Below are positions 47,402 to 57,752 of a stretch of DNA of 64,000 bases, piece by piece; within the stretch, counting starts at the first letter, position 1; every line of letters begins with the position of its first letter. The notes below the pieces were generated by a model. That model was not told where the DNA came from. It searched no databases and was given only the letters and a program-made list of their open reading frames with translations. Origin of the DNA: Komagataeibacter melaceti (GTDB taxonomy: Bacteria; Pseudomonadota; Alphaproteobacteria; Acetobacterales; Acetobacteraceae); the NCBI RefSeq assembly GCF_003403295.1, contig NZ_QUWV01000071.1, positions 1 to 64,000 on the forward strand, in the 5' to 3' direction. The position numbers and the translations under genes are program-made.

Positions 47402-48937
47402 TTAGCGTGTCAGATCAAAGGAATAATCCGTCACGCCGGGGTCCATCGTCTCGTCGTCCAGCTTGTCGAAAATCTTGTCCAGCAACGTCACCAGAACACG
47501 CAGCGCGCCCTGATAACCCCATACCGGGAAGCGGTGATGATGATGCCGGTCAAAGATCGGGAACATGAGGCGGATCAGCGGGGTATTGGTGTCACGCTCC
47601 AGATACTTGCCATAGGAATTGCCGATCAGCAGATCGACTTCCTCGGTGGCCAGCAGCGAACGCATGTGCCACAGGTCCTTGCCGCCCCATGCCTTGCAGC
47701 CAGCGCCAAAGGGCGAGCTGTCGAACAGGGCCTGCATCTTTTCTTCCCAGGCCTTGCTGCCGTTGGTGGCCAGGCAGTGCTTCGGCTCGCCACCCGTTTC
47801 CATGATGAAGCGCGCCATGCCGTACACGAAGTCGGGGTCACCGTAGATCGCGTAGGTCTTGCCGTGCAGCCAGGACTGGCTATCGGCCATCGCGTCAATC
47901 AGGCGGCCACGCTCCATTTCCAGTTCCTGCGGGATGGGCTTGCCCGACAGTTCGGAGATGGTCTGGAGCAGTTCGTCAGTTCCCGCCACACCCAGCGGGT
48001 AATGCAGGGCCGCCGTCTTCTGGCCAAAGCCCGCGCAGTATTCAAGGGTCTTGGGCGTGCAGTATTCCTGCAGCGAGATCGTGGCCGCCGCGTTGACCGC
48101 GTCACGCGCCGCTTCGATCTTGGTGCCGCCGTCATACATGCGGAACTCACCATCCGACGGGGTATCGAACTGGTCCGACACATCCGACAGGATCGTGTAT
48201 TCCACACCCATCAGGCCGAGGATGCGCTTGAGTTCACGGTTGTTACCCACCGCAAAACCGTCAAAACCCGGAATGATGTTGATGGAGGTGTTGGGAACGG
48301 CAGTCCTGCCCTTCCAGAAATGCTCGAGGATGCCCTTGAGCATGTTGTCGTAGCCGGTGACATGGCTGCCGACGAATGCCGGGGTGTGGGCGAAAGGAAC
48401 GTCGTATTCCTTGGGTACCGAGCCCTTTTCCTTGGCGGTCTGGATAAAGGCATGCAGGTCATCGCCGATGACTTCCGCCATGCAGGTGGTCGAGACCGCG
48501 ATCATCTTGGGGTCGTACAGCTTGTAGGTGTTGGCCAGGCCATCCACCATGTTGTTCAGGCCGCCGAACACCGCCGCATCTTCCGTCATGGACGAGGAAA
48601 CCGCCGAGGAGGGTTCCTTGAAATGCCGTGACAGGTGCGAACGGTAATACGCCACGCAGCCCTGTGAGCCATGCACGAAGCTCATGGTCCGTTCAAAGCC
48701 GGACGCCACGAAAACCGCGCCCAGCGGCTGGCATGCCTTGGCCGGATTGACCGACAGCGACGTGCGGGCAAAGTTCTTTTCACGGTAGTCCCAGCTTTTG
48801 GTCCAGTCCGCGATTTCGGTTACTTTCTCAGCCGGAGGCATATTCTCCAGCTTCGCCTTTTCGGCCAGCATCTGCTTGTATTCCGGTTCCCGGAACAGCG
48901 GCGCATGGTCGAGGATCTTATCAACATTTTGAGGCAT
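47402..48937 (-). CDS. nifK: Nitrogenase MoFe protein beta chain
   Basis: A 511-residue beta subunit. P-cluster cysteines lie in [27 protein letters not shown] and [16 protein letters not shown]. The C-terminus ends ...[13 protein letters not shown]. With NifD it forms the MoFe protein that reduces N2 to ammonia. The length and the long N-terminus ([15 protein letters not shown]) fit the usual Mo-type NifK. Confidence 0.98.
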   Translation of the reverse strand: MPQNVDKILDHAPLFREPEYKQMLAEKAKLENMPPAEKVTEIADWTKSWDYREKNFARTSLSVNPAKACQPLGAVFVASGFERTMSFVHGSQGCVAYYRSHLSRHFKEPSSAVSSSMTEDAAVFGGLNNMVDGLANTYKLYDPKMIAVSTTCMAEVIGDDLHAFIQTAKEKGSVPKEYDVPFAHTPAFVGSHVTGYDNMLKGILEHFWKGRTAVPNTSINIIPGFDGFAVGNNRELKRILGLMGVEYTILSDVSDQFDTPSDGEFRMYDGGTKIEAARDAVNAAATISLQEYCTPKTLEYCAGFGQKTAALHYPLGVAGTDELLQTISELSGKPIPQELEMERGRLIDAMADSQSWLHGKTYAIYGDPDFVYGMARFIMETGGEPKHCLATNGSKAWEEKMQALFDSSPFGAGCKAWGGKDLWHMRSLLATEEVDLLIGNSYGKYLERDTNTPLIRLMFPIFDRHHHHRFPVWGYQGALRVLVTLLDKIFDKLDDETMDPGVTDYSFDLTR

Positions 48938-48960
48938 GGTAATGGGAATCCTTTCACATA

Positions 48961-48986
48961 CCCGCGTGCGCCATACGGCACGCGGG
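48961..48986 (-). other. Intercistronic hairpin nifD/nifK
   Basis: CCCGCGTGC (48961-48969) pairs perfectly with GCACGCGGG (48978-48986) around an 8-nt loop, in the 62-nt gap between nifD and nifK. No T run. Confidence 0.6.
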
Positions 48987-48999
48987 CCGCTTTATGGCC

Positions 49000-50496
49000 T
49001 CAGGCAGCTTTTTTCCACGGAGCCTTGAACATGCTCCAGACAGGATTGTTGATGGCGAGATCCATGTCGCGCGCGAAGATGGCGAACCCATCATAGCCGT
49101 GATACGGACCCGAATAATCCCATGAATGCATCTGGCGGAAGGGAATGCCCATCTTCTGGACGGGGTATTTTTCCTTGATGCCCGAGCCGACCAGATCGGG
49201 ACGGATACCTTCAATGAACTTTTCCAGTTCATAGCCGGTCACGTCATCATAGATCAGCGTGCCTTCCTTAACGTAATGACCGGTGCGCTGGTAATCATCG
49301 TTATGGGCGAACTCATAACCCGTTCCGGTGATTTCCATGCCCAGATCGTTATAGGCATTGACCACGTGACGCGGGCGCAGGCCGCCGACGTACAGCATGA
49401 CCTTCTTGCCCTCGAGGCGCGGACGGAACTTTTCAAGGACCGCATCGACCAGCGGCTGGTACTTCGCAATGACGCGCTCGGCACCTTCCATGATCCTGTC
49501 ATCAAACAGCGCGGCAATCTTGCGCAGGGAGGCCGCGATCTGCGACGGGCCGAAGAAGTTGTATTCCACCCAGGGGATACCGTACTTCTCTTCCATGTGG
49601 CGGCAGATGTAGTTCATGGAACGGTAGCAGTGGATCAGGTTCAGCTTCGCCTTGGGCGCGCGTTCCATTTCCGCCAGCGTCGCATCACCGGACCAGTTGC
49701 CGACCACGCGCAGGCCCATTTCCTCAAGCAGGATACGCGAAGACCATGCATCGCCACCGATGTTGTAGTCACCGATCACGTTGACATCGTACGGCGTCGT
49801 CTCGAATTCCTCGGGGCTGTCGTTCTTGTCGAACACCCAGTCCCGGATCGCGTCATTGGCGATGTGATGGCCGAGTGACTGGGAAACGCCACGGAACCCC
49901 TCGCAGCGGACCGGCACGATGGTCTTGCCGATTTCTTTTTTCTTCTTGCGCGAAACGGCTTCGATATCGTCACCGATCAGGCCGATCGGGCATTCGGACT
50001 GCACCGAAATTCCCTTGGCCAGCGGAAACAGGGTGTCGATCTCGTCAATGATCGTTTCCAGCTTCTTGTCACCGCCGAACACGATGTCCTTTTCCTGGAA
50101 ATCGGACGTGAACTGCATGGTGACGAAGCTGTCAACACCGGTATTGCCGATGTAGTAATTGCGGCGCTGCGACCATGAATACTGGCCACATCCGACCGGG
50201 CCATGGCTGATATGGACCATGTCCTTGACCGGACCCCACACCACGCCCTTCGAGCCAGCATAGGCGCAGCCGCGGATGGTCATGACACCCGGGATGGACT
50301 TCACATTCGACTTGACCGCGCAATCGCTGAGGACTTCGCCCTCGGCGGAATCGGCCTTTTCTTCCTCGGTCGGCGCCTTGGCGACACTGAGGTGCTTCTG
50401 CCGCCGCTTTTTGGCCTTGTCCGGGTACGCTTCCAGCACTTCCGCGATCAGGCGGGCGTGGAACTCGCTTTCGTTAACGTCTTTGTCCAAACTCAT
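49000..50496 (-). CDS. nifD: Nitrogenase MoFe protein alpha chain
   Basis: About 498 residues from the ATG at 50496 (AGGGG upstream). P-cluster Cys regions: [27 protein letters not shown] and [12 protein letters not shown]. FeMo-cofactor ligands: Cys in [11 protein letters not shown] and His in [18 protein letters not shown]. All are those of the molybdenum enzyme rather than Vnf or Anf. The longer open frame to 50562 includes the hairpin region and is not coding. Confidence 0.98.
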   Translation of the reverse strand: MSLDKDVNESEFHARLIAEVLEAYPDKAKKRRQKHLSVAKAPTEEEKADSAEGEVLSDCAVKSNVKSIPGVMTIRGCAYAGSKGVVWGPVKDMVHISHGPVGCGQYSWSQRRNYYIGNTGVDSFVTMQFTSDFQEKDIVFGGDKKLETIIDEIDTLFPLAKGISVQSECPIGLIGDDIEAVSRKKKKEIGKTIVPVRCEGFRGVSQSLGHHIANDAIRDWVFDKNDSPEEFETTPYDVNVIGDYNIGGDAWSSRILLEEMGLRVVGNWSGDATLAEMERAPKAKLNLIHCYRSMNYICRHMEEKYGIPWVEYNFFGPSQIAASLRKIAALFDDRIMEGAERVIAKYQPLVDAVLEKFRPRLEGKKVMLYVGGLRPRHVVNAYNDLGMEITGTGYEFAHNDDYQRTGHYVKEGTLIYDDVTGYELEKFIEGIRPDLVGSGIKEKYPVQKMGIPFRQMHSWDYSGPYHGYDGFAIFARDMDLAINNPVWSMFKAPWKKAA

Positions 50497-50527
50497 TTTC
50501 TTGGTCCCCTTCGTGGAAGCGGGAAAC

Positions 50528-50555
50528 GATGTCCGGCAGTCTCCCGCCGGACATC
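50528..50555 (-). other. Intercistronic hairpin nifH/nifD
   Basis: GATGTCCGGC (50528-50537) and GCCGGACATC (50546-50555) form a perfect 10-bp stem with an 8-nt loop, starting 7 nt after the nifH stop. No T run. It is placed like the nifH mRNA stabilisers proposed in other diazotrophs. Confidence 0.65.
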
Positions 50556-50562
50556 CTGACAA

Positions 50563-51504
<942 letters not shown>

Positions 51505-51528
51505 TTAGGCCCGCCAATAAGGACATCC

Positions 51529-51543
51529 GCAAACAGCGTGCCA
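51529..51543 (-). promoter_or_regulatory. Sigma-54 promoter of the nifH operon
   Basis: Minus strand TGGCACG-CTGT-TTGC, a full consensus match. The predicted start near 51517 gives a leader of about 55 nt before nifH. Confidence 0.92.
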
Positions 51544-51604
51544 TCATGGGAATAATAAAAAGAAAGGCTGCTTTACTCAGTAACCGACAGTTTTTTGACC
51601 GGTT

Positions 51605-51620
51605 TGTCGCGCTTCGTACA
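51605..51620. promoter_or_regulatory. NifA upstream activator site for nifH
   Basis: TGT-CGCGCTTCGT-ACA is an exact TGT-N10-ACA, about 70 bp upstream of the -24 element. It lies inside a wider inverted repeat, TTGTCGC (51604-51610) / GCGACAA (51624-51630). Confidence 0.88.
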
Positions 51621-51666
51621 AAGGCGACAATAAAACGGGACCGATCCTGCTTTACTCCACGACCAT

Positions 51667-51700
51667 AAAAAAACCGCTGCGCAGGGAACATGCGCAGCGG
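51667..51700 (-). terminator. Terminator of the nifB operon
   Basis: A perfect 10-bp stem CCGCTGCGCA / TGCGCAGCGG with a 7-nt loop, followed on the minus strand by seven T residues. It follows the SIR2-like gene and isolates the nifH promoter. Confidence 0.92.
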
Positions 51701-51737
51701 CTGGGCGGAAGATATCCGGGGGCGGGAAAACGTGAAC

Positions 51738-52568
51738 TCAGGCCACCAGCATCTCCGCCATCGCATCCAGCGAGATACAGACGGGCCGGATGCCATTGAT
51801 CTCCAGAAAACGCAGTTCATTGCGTGACATCACTTCCGGCTCCACCACCGCGTAATAGGGGCCGGCGGAGCGTTTCATGATCTGCCGGGCATAGATGCGC
51901 AGCATCTGGTCATCAAAGCGACAACCGAGGAACACAAAGCCACATTCGGCACGCCGGAACCTGACAATCTCCGGTATGGGTGTCTGAATGTCGATTTCCG
52001 TCAGGACCTCGACATAATCGGAATCCGCAATCAGGTAGTTATGGGCAGGTGTGACCGAACCATGCGGTTTGTACAGGATGGTTTTCCAGCCCCGTGCTTC
52101 CCCGACCGGCACTTCCTGACCGGCCGCGTCATAGGCGCGGAACCACTGGAACTCACCAATACCCGCGCGGGTGATACCCTGAATTTCACCCCATGCATCC
52201 GGCGGGCAGCCTGCTTCAAGTGCCGTGCGCATGGCGCCGTCGTACCAGGTATCAACAATCAGGGGCGGGGCGTAGGCGGCCAGCATCTCATGCAGGCCCA
52301 CGGGCTGCACCGGCTCGGCATACGCCTTGTCCATTAGCGCCGTAAGGGTGGAACGGTGGCGGCGGCTTTCAATATACTGCGCCGCCGCCCACGGGTTGCC
52401 GCGCGCCCGCTTGGGCAGGGCGACCTGCCGGCCCAGAAACGCCGCCAGATCGGCCGGGCTTGCGGGTACATCGCCCGGTGGCCGCAATTCGCTAACCCCC
52501 GTGCCCAGATACGGGATCAGCCGCCCCGCACGCAGGCCCGCGCTGATTTCGTGGGTGACGTCACTCAT
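51738..52568 (-). CDS. SIR2-like domain protein of the nifB operon
   Basis: A 276-residue protein with a SIR2-like Rossmann start (AGRLIPYLGTGVSEL) and, later, KPHGSVTPAHNYLIADSDY and GFVFLGCRFDDQMLRIYARQI. The Gly-rich first motif and the PHGS segment fit NAD-binding SIR2-like proteins, but the zinc-finger cysteines of true sirtuins are absent. Similar genes occur in other diazotroph nif clusters with no fixed function. It overlaps nifT by 4 nt and is the last gene of nifB-fdxN-LRV-nifZ-nifT-SIR2. Confidence 0.82.
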   Translation of the reverse strand: MSDVTHEISAGLRAGRLIPYLGTGVSELRPPGDVPASPADLAAFLGRQVALPKRARGNPWAAAQYIESRRHRSTLTALMDKAYAEPVQPVGLHEMLAAYAPPLIVDTWYDGAMRTALEAGCPPDAWGEIQGITRAGIGEFQWFRAYDAAGQEVPVGEARGWKTILYKPHGSVTPAHNYLIADSDYVEVLTEIDIQTPIPEIVRFRRAECGFVFLGCRFDDQMLRIYARQIMKRSAGPYYAVVEPEVMSRNELRFLEINGIRPVCISLDAMAEMLVA

Positions 52569-52786
52569 GTACCCTCCCCTTCCTCGCTCAGCTTGCGGGC
52601 ATTGACCGTAATCGGCAGCCGGGGCTCCGCATCCATTTCCGGCAGTTCAAGCACCCAGCCATTCTTGAGCCTGATCCATCCGCCCCACAGCGCATCATGC
52701 TGCTGGGCAATGACGGGCTCTTCCAGATCCTTCTTGGGTACGTAAATCGACAGTCCACGCGTATCCCGCCGCACCATGACCTTCAT
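52565..52786 (-). CDS. nifT: NifT/FixU protein
   Basis: A 73-residue protein starting MKVMVRRDTRGLSIYVPKKDLEEPV, the NifT/FixU signature, with WGGWIRLKNGWVLELP in the middle. Its role is unclear and it is usually dispensable. It overlaps nifZ and the SIR2-like gene by 4 nt each. Confidence 0.93.
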   Translation of the reverse strand: MKVMVRRDTRGLSIYVPKKDLEEPVIAQQHDALWGGWIRLKNGWVLELPEMDAEPRLPITVNARKLSEEGEGT

Positions 52787-53061
52787 TTTACTGCCTCTGC
52801 TTCCAGGTTGAGTTCGCGCGCGCGCATGCCGACCACGGTTCCACGGTCGATAAATTCGACGGCATAAATGTAATAGCGTTGAAGAAAGACACCGATGTCG
52901 CGCACGTAACCGACATCGCCCTTGTGAACCAGCATTTCCCCGATTTCGCGGCCCGCGAATGTCCCGTCATTTTTTACGTAACGGGTCGCGCGCACTTTCG
53001 TGCCGGGCATGAAAACGGGCTGCCTGCGGATCTCGACTTCTTCCTCACGTCCCAGTCCCAT
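52783..53061 (-). CDS. nifZ: NifZ, P-cluster maturation protein
   Basis: About 92 residues from the ATG at 53061, preceded by AGGAAGGA 8 nt upstream; an ATG at 53082 has no such site. Visible: FMPGTKVRATRYVKNDGTF, GDVGYVRDIGVFLQRYYIYAVEF and the end GMRARELNL. NifZ helps form the second P-cluster of the MoFe protein. The start overlaps the LRV gene end by 17 nt. Confidence 0.92.
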   Translation of the reverse strand: MGLGREEEVEIRRQPVFMPGTKVRATRYVKNDGTFAGREIGEMLVHKGDVGYVRDIGVFLQRYYIYAVEFIDRGTVVGMRARELNLEAEAVK

Positions 53062-53863
53062 CGGGGTGTTCCTTCCTGACATCTTCAGACAGACGACACT
53101 TGATCAGATCCTGAATGAGCGGTTCATCGTCATCGGCAAGTTCATGCAGCATGTCGGATGGCAGCCGCTCGATCGCGGTGTAACGCACGCGCAGGTCTTC
53201 ATCGGTGGCCAGGATCGCAAGCAGCGGCGTCGCCACGCGCGTTGCCACAATCTGGCGCACCGTCGGTTCGGGATCAGCCAGCATGGACGAAAGATAGGCC
53301 GGTGCGATGCGGCGGGCGACCCACCGGCGCACATCGGCATCCACGTCCCGCACGGCTGTCAGCAGCATTTCCGGCACAAGGCGGCGCACCACCATAAGCC
53401 GGACCCCTGCGTCCTCATCGGCCAGAAGCCCGATCAGGTCCCTGCCCTCCAGCCTGCTGGCCAGTGCGATCCTGACGCGGCGGTCGGGATCGGTGGACAG
53501 GGGCAGGATACGTGCAACCGGCAGGCGCAGGACCGCCCCGACCCTGACCTCCCCTTCCGGGTCGTCCAGCATCGGGGGAAGCCGGAATATGGTGCAGTAC
53601 CGCACCGCGATGGCCCGGACTTCATCATAGGGGTGATCGAGGTATTCATCCGCCACCGACGGGTTATGGCGGAAGAACCTGTCCACCCGCCGCGCCCGGC
53701 GGTCGCGCACGCAGCTACGCCCCCGCTGGCACCGGCCATCGCGATGCATGGGTTCATGCCGGCAGTCGCGACAGCGTACCTGATGCCCCTGCCAGTCCAC
53801 GGCTTCGTGCGTGAAATCGGCAGGGGCGCGAGCCGTGTCGTGTGTCGGCGTGTCCTCACTCAT
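53045..53863 (-). CDS. 4Fe-4S leucine-rich-variant (LRV) repeat protein
   Basis: A 272-residue protein. The N-terminal part has a four-Cys cluster site (CRDCRHEPMHRDGRCQRGRSC, residues about 30-51). Tandem 24-residue LRV repeats fill about 65-250, e.g. DDPEGEVRVGAVLRLP and LADPEPTVRQIVATRV. An Fe-S LRV protein was described from Azotobacter vinelandii near nitrogenase genes. The repeat surface probably binds a partner protein; the cluster may sense redox or oxygen. Function is not known. It lies between fdxN and nifZ in the nifB operon. Confidence 0.88.
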   Translation of the reverse strand: MSEDTPTHDTARAPADFTHEAVDWQGHQVRCRDCRHEPMHRDGRCQRGRSCVRDRRARRVDRFFRHNPSVADEYLDHPYDEVRAIAVRYCTIFRLPPMLDDPEGEVRVGAVLRLPVARILPLSTDPDRRVRIALASRLEGRDLIGLLADEDAGVRLMVVRRLVPEMLLTAVRDVDADVRRWVARRIAPAYLSSMLADPEPTVRQIVATRVATPLLAILATDEDLRVRYTAIERLPSDMLHELADDDEPLIQDLIKCRLSEDVRKEHPDGTGT

Positions 53864-53884
53864 GCGACAGCCCCCCGGAACAGG

Positions 53885-54079
53885 TCAGGCCGGGATGCAG
53901 GTATTGGGAACCGGGCAGACTTCCGCGCACTGGGCCACGTCAAAATGCCCTTCACATTCCGTGCACTTCTTGGGGTTGATGACGTACAGGTCGTTCTTGA
54001 GCGTGATCGCGCCGTTGGGACATTCGAATTCGCAGGCACCGCATACCGTGCACTGGGATGTAACAATCTTGTAGGCCAT
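53885..54079 (-). CDS. fdxN: nif ferredoxin FdxN, two [4Fe-4S]
   Basis: A 64-residue bacterial-type ferredoxin: [16 protein letters not shown] and [23 protein letters not shown]. The longer spacing in the second motif is typical of FdxN. It is known to donate electrons to nitrogenase or to NifB. It follows nifB by 40 nt in the same operon. Confidence 0.95.
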   Translation of the reverse strand: MAYKIVTSQCTVCGACEFECPNGAITLKNDLYVINPKKCTECEGHFDVAQCAEVCPVPNTCIPA

Positions 54080-54119
54080 GGGTCTTTCTCCTGTGGGTTA
54101 TATTGAAAAAATCCGGTTT

Positions 54120-55595
54120 TCAGGCTGTCTGCCGGATTTCCGTTCCGAATTTGGCGGAATACCAGCCGGTAATCCCGGCCTCGATCCAGTCATGCGCGTA
54201 GTCATGGCTGACCTCGATCCCGGCTTCGTTGAGGCTATCACGCGGGCAGTCCCCAACCCTGGCGCACAGCACGGCGCGCACGCCTTCCAGCGCCTCGATC
54301 GTGCTGTCCAGCGTCGCGTCCTCGCCCCAGCCACCTTCGCAGTAATTGTCCACCTTGCGATGGCCGGTGAAGGTGATCCCCGCTGCCGAGACCTCGTAGA
54401 TCTGGAATTCACGGGCATGGCCGAAATGCTGGTTGATCCGCCCGCCACCCTTGGTCGCAACCGCCACCAGCACCGGGGTCTCCGCATCGATCCCGGCCAG
54501 CATCGCCCCGGCGGCCTCGCGCTGCTTCATGTGCTCGCCGCGCTCCTGCGCCACGACCTCACGATAGCTTTCCCGGCGTGACGGGTCGTAGGACACTTCA
54601 TCGGCCAACTGGTCCATCGTGAATTCCTGCCCGCGGTCCTCACCCAGCAGGCCGACTGCATCTGCCCGGCACTGGCGGCAATGCCGCATGAGCTTGGTCC
54701 CGTCGGACAGGCGGTCCTGCAGGGCCTTGAGTTCCTGCGCCTTTGGCCCACGCTGCCCGGTCAGGCCGAAATGCGTGCCATGCGCGGGGTCGGAAATCAG
54801 CGGCATGATGTTGTGCAGGAAAGCGCCCTTCGCCTTGACGACGCGGTTCACCTCGATCAGGTGTTCGTCATTGATACCGGGGATCATGACGGAATTGATC
54901 TTGGTCAGGATGCCGCGCGCAGTCAGCATCTCCAGCCCGAGCATCTGACGCTCATGCAGGATTTTCGAGGCGTCCAGACCCGTCCAGCGTTTATTCCTGT
55001 AGAAAATCCACGGATAGATCTTCGTCCCGATTTCCGGATCAACCATGTTGATCGTGATCGTGACATGGTCGATGTTCATTTCCGCGATTTCATCGACATG
55101 GTCAGGCAGGGCCAGGCCGTTTGTCGAGAGGCACAGTTTGATGTCCGGAATATCCTGTGACACCTGTGCAAAGGTTTCGCGCGTCTTTTTCCAGTCGTAA
55201 CAGGCATCACCCGGCCCGGCGATGCCGAGGACGGAAAGCTGCGGCACCTCGTTGGCCACCGTAATGACCTTGCGCCGCGCCTGCACGGGCGTCAGCTTTT
55301 CCGATACGACACCGGGGCGGCTTTCATTCGCGCAGTCATATTTGCGGTTACAGTAATTGCACTGGATGTTGCATGCGGGCGCCACGGCCACGTGCATGCG
55401 GGCGAAATAATGATGCGCCTCCTCCGAATAGCAGGGGTGATCCTTGACCTTTTCCCATATTTCCGGGGGCAGGTCGGACGGACCATCGGAACTTCCGCAA
55501 CTGGATGAAGAACATCCGCCCTCACCGCTCAGGGCCGAACGCATACCCTGCGCATCCTGCGGTGCAAGCATATCCAGACTGATGAGCTGTGCCAT
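54120..55595 (-). CDS. nifB: NifB, radical SAM FeMo-cofactor core synthase
   Basis: About 491 residues. The ATG at 55595 has GGAG 7 nt upstream, whereas the ATG at 55601 would leave only 1 nt. The radical SAM motif CNIQCNYCNRKYDC is near residue 75. An N-terminal GGCSSSSCGSSDG and a C-terminal NifX-like domain (VLVAVATKGGGRINQHFGHAREF) are present. It makes NifB-co, the [8Fe-9S-C] precursor. First gene of its operon, behind a sigma-54 promoter. Confidence 0.97.
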   Translation of the reverse strand: MAQLISLDMLAPQDAQGMRSALSGEGGCSSSSCGSSDGPSDLPPEIWEKVKDHPCYSEEAHHYFARMHVAVAPACNIQCNYCNRKYDCANESRPGVVSEKLTPVQARRKVITVANEVPQLSVLGIAGPGDACYDWKKTRETFAQVSQDIPDIKLCLSTNGLALPDHVDEIAEMNIDHVTITINMVDPEIGTKIYPWIFYRNKRWTGLDASKILHERQMLGLEMLTARGILTKINSVMIPGINDEHLIEVNRVVKAKGAFLHNIMPLISDPAHGTHFGLTGQRGPKAQELKALQDRLSDGTKLMRHCRQCRADAVGLLGEDRGQEFTMDQLADEVSYDPSRRESYREVVAQERGEHMKQREAAGAMLAGIDAETPVLVAVATKGGGRINQHFGHAREFQIYEVSAAGITFTGHRKVDNYCEGGWGEDATLDSTIEALEGVRAVLCARVGDCPRDSLNEAGIEVSHDYAHDWIEAGITGWYSAKFGTEIRQTA

Positions 55596-55634
55596 TGCCA
55601 TTCTCCGGACTGACTTTCGCTAATCAGGTCCGGC

Positions 55635-55649
55635 GCAAGAAGCATGCCA
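55635..55649 (-). promoter_or_regulatory. Sigma-54 promoter of the nifB operon
   Basis: Minus strand TGGCATG-CTTC-TTGC: one mismatch (C to T) from consensus, with the GG and GC cores intact. The predicted start near 55623 leaves about 28 nt of leader. Confidence 0.82.
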
Positions 55650-55709
55650 TCGCGGGGATGGCGGGTTCCGGTGCCCCCGCAACCCCCCGCGTCAGGAGAG
55701 CGACAGGAA

Positions 55710-55725
55710 TGTGTCAACCACGACA
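55710..55725. promoter_or_regulatory. NifA upstream activator site for nifB
   Basis: TGT-GTCAACCACG-ACA, an exact TGT-N10-ACA, about 68 bp upstream of the -24 element. Nearly identical to the fixABCX site. Confidence 0.85.
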
Positions 55726-55745
55726 ATTCCGACACGCATTTCCCG

Positions 55746-57509
55746 TCAGAATTTTTTAATGGAAATCCCGTTCTTGCGCAGGGCATAGCCGATCTGGCGC
55801 GGGGTCAGGCCCAGTATGCGCGCGGCCTTGGCCTGCACCCATCCCGCCGTTTCCATAGCCTCGATCAGTTCTTCGCGCTGCGCGCTCCATTCTCCCTGCG
55901 CAGCCGAACAGACCGAGGAGGACGGACAGGTCGCCGCCGGGTCAGGGGCCGATGACGCGGCAGGGGCTGCAACGACTTCATCAACCGGCAGGGACGGCAC
56001 GGGCGGCGGTGGGGCCGGAACAGTGTCCTTATCCACCGTGCCGGTGCTGTCCTGCGCCAGTTGCGGGCCGGGTAATGAGGACGCAGGTGTAGGATTGCGC
56101 CAGAAAATGGAGGAAAGGCATCCATCACTCCGGCAGGCGAAATCCTGCGCGGTAATGACATCTCCCTGCGCGAGGGTTGCCGTCCTGCGAATACAGTTTT
56201 CCAGTTCACGCACATTGCCGGGGAAGTAGCACGCAGTCAGCACATCCACGCCGGTGGGATCAATGGACAGGTCGGTATGGTTGCTTTCGTTAAAGCGACG
56301 GAGGAATTCCTCGGCCAGCAACGGAATATCGGACATGCGCTCACGCAGGGCGGGCAGAAAAATGGGGATCACACTCAGGCGGTAATACAGGTCGGCACGG
56401 AAGCGCCCCTTGCTGACCGCCTCTTCAAGGTTACGGTTTGTCGCCGTCACGATGCGGACATTGACCTTGAGCGTACGCGTGCCTCCCACACGCTCGAATT
56501 CCCCATCCTGAAGCACACGGAGCAGCTTGGCCTGAAAACTGGGTGAAATCTCACCGATCTCATCCATGAACAGCGTGCCGCCATCAGCCAGTTCAAAGCG
56601 CCCCTTGCGCTGGTTGAGTGCTCCAGTAAACGCCCCCTTTTCATGCCCGAACAGTTCGGATTCCAGCACACTTTCAGGCAGGGCGGCGCAATTCAGTTTA
56701 ACGAAAGGCTTGTTCTGCCGGGGGGATGCCATATGGATGGCGCGGGCAAAAAGCTCCTTGCCCGTGCCGGACTCACCACGCAACAGGACGGTGACGTTAC
56801 TGCGGGCCACGATCTCGATTTTCTTGAGCACGGCGCGCAGGGCCGGGCTGTTGCCCACAATGCCGAAATCATTCCCGCTTTCCTCCCCTTCCGTCAGGGC
56901 CTTGCGTTCATGTGCGACATCTTTCATCAGCCGTTCACGGTCACGCTGCACCAGGCGGTGCAGGCGCAGCATCTGCCCCATAAGCCCCGCGACCATGGAA
57001 AGCAGGCTGACATCAATACTGCCGACAACTGAATCCTGTGCAATCGCGGGCCGGTCCAGAATCAGGACACCAACCACCTGTTCACGGCTGATGATGGGCA
57101 CGCCGATGATCCCGATGCGACCGGGGCCGACCTCCCACGCCGGGGCCCTGGCAAAACCGTATTTCATATCCAGCGCCACATCCGGTACCAGCAATGGTTG
57201 CTGGCTGGTAACGATCTGCCCGATGGCCTGTTCGGGCATGCTGCCGACATAGGTTCTGGCGGCAACGGGATCGGCATAGGTGCTGATGACCGTATCGTTG
57301 TTTTCCGCCTCATCGAACAGGACAACGGCGGCGTTGTTCATATCGACAAAGTTTTCAAGAATGGTCAGGACGCTTTTGATGATTCCGGAAGTTTCCGTTG
57401 GCGCACACAAAATTTTTGAAATTTCATGCAGCCCGAATAAAGCGCGTTCCGCCCATGTTGACTGGCCTGCCATGTTGACGGGCCGACAGGGAATGTGATC
57501 CGCAGGCAT
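55746..57509 (-). CDS. nifA: Nif-specific sigma-54 activator NifA
   Basis: About 587 residues from the ATG at 57509 (GGAGG upstream); the open frame extends to 57578. Order: N-terminal GAF domain (about 25-180); AAA+ core with Walker A GESGTGKE (about 245-252) and GAFTGA (about 292-297) for sigma-54 contact; an interdomain cysteine motif C427-x11-C439-x19-C459-x4-C464, exactly that of oxygen-sensitive alphaproteobacterial NifA; a Pro/Ala-rich linker; and a Fis-type helix-turn-helix at the C-terminus. It activates the nifB, nifH, iscN and fixA promoters. Its own promoter is not recognisable. Confidence 0.97.
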   Translation of the reverse strand: MPADHIPCRPVNMAGQSTWAERALFGLHEISKILCAPTETSGIIKSVLTILENFVDMNNAAVVLFDEAENNDTVISTYADPVAARTYVGSMPEQAIGQIVTSQQPLLVPDVALDMKYGFARAPAWEVGPGRIGIIGVPIISREQVVGVLILDRPAIAQDSVVGSIDVSLLSMVAGLMGQMLRLHRLVQRDRERLMKDVAHERKALTEGEESGNDFGIVGNSPALRAVLKKIEIVARSNVTVLLRGESGTGKELFARAIHMASPRQNKPFVKLNCAALPESVLESELFGHEKGAFTGALNQRKGRFELADGGTLFMDEIGEISPSFQAKLLRVLQDGEFERVGGTRTLKVNVRIVTATNRNLEEAVSKGRFRADLYYRLSVIPIFLPALRERMSDIPLLAEEFLRRFNESNHTDLSIDPTGVDVLTACYFPGNVRELENCIRRTATLAQGDVITAQDFACRSDGCLSSIFWRNPTPASSLPGPQLAQDSTGTVDKDTVPAPPPPVPSLPVDEVVAAPAASSAPDPAATCPSSSVCSAAQGEWSAQREELIEAMETAGWVQAKAARILGLTPRQIGYALRKNGISIKKF

Positions 57510-57752
57510 GTCTATTGCCTCCCCCCACTTCTCCAACTGCACCCAGATATGCTCCTTCGGGATGCATAGACATGACACCCCGGCACAGGAGTTACAACCT
57601 TCATTTTAAAAATATGAAACATATCATCCCAGAATTCGATAACAAATTTCTTAGATTTTCTATTTCCATTATTTTTCTAATGCTTACGTCTTGTCGTATA
57701 TATTCGTTCGGGAATAGATATATGTTCCGTTTTATATAGATGTCCGGAATAC

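Noticed and set aside
46793-48631. 612-residue open frame on the + strand
   Set aside because: It lies wholly antisense to nifK and nifE. Long antisense frames are common in GC-rich DNA; composition (Arg/His/Gly/Val) and lack of a family argue against coding.
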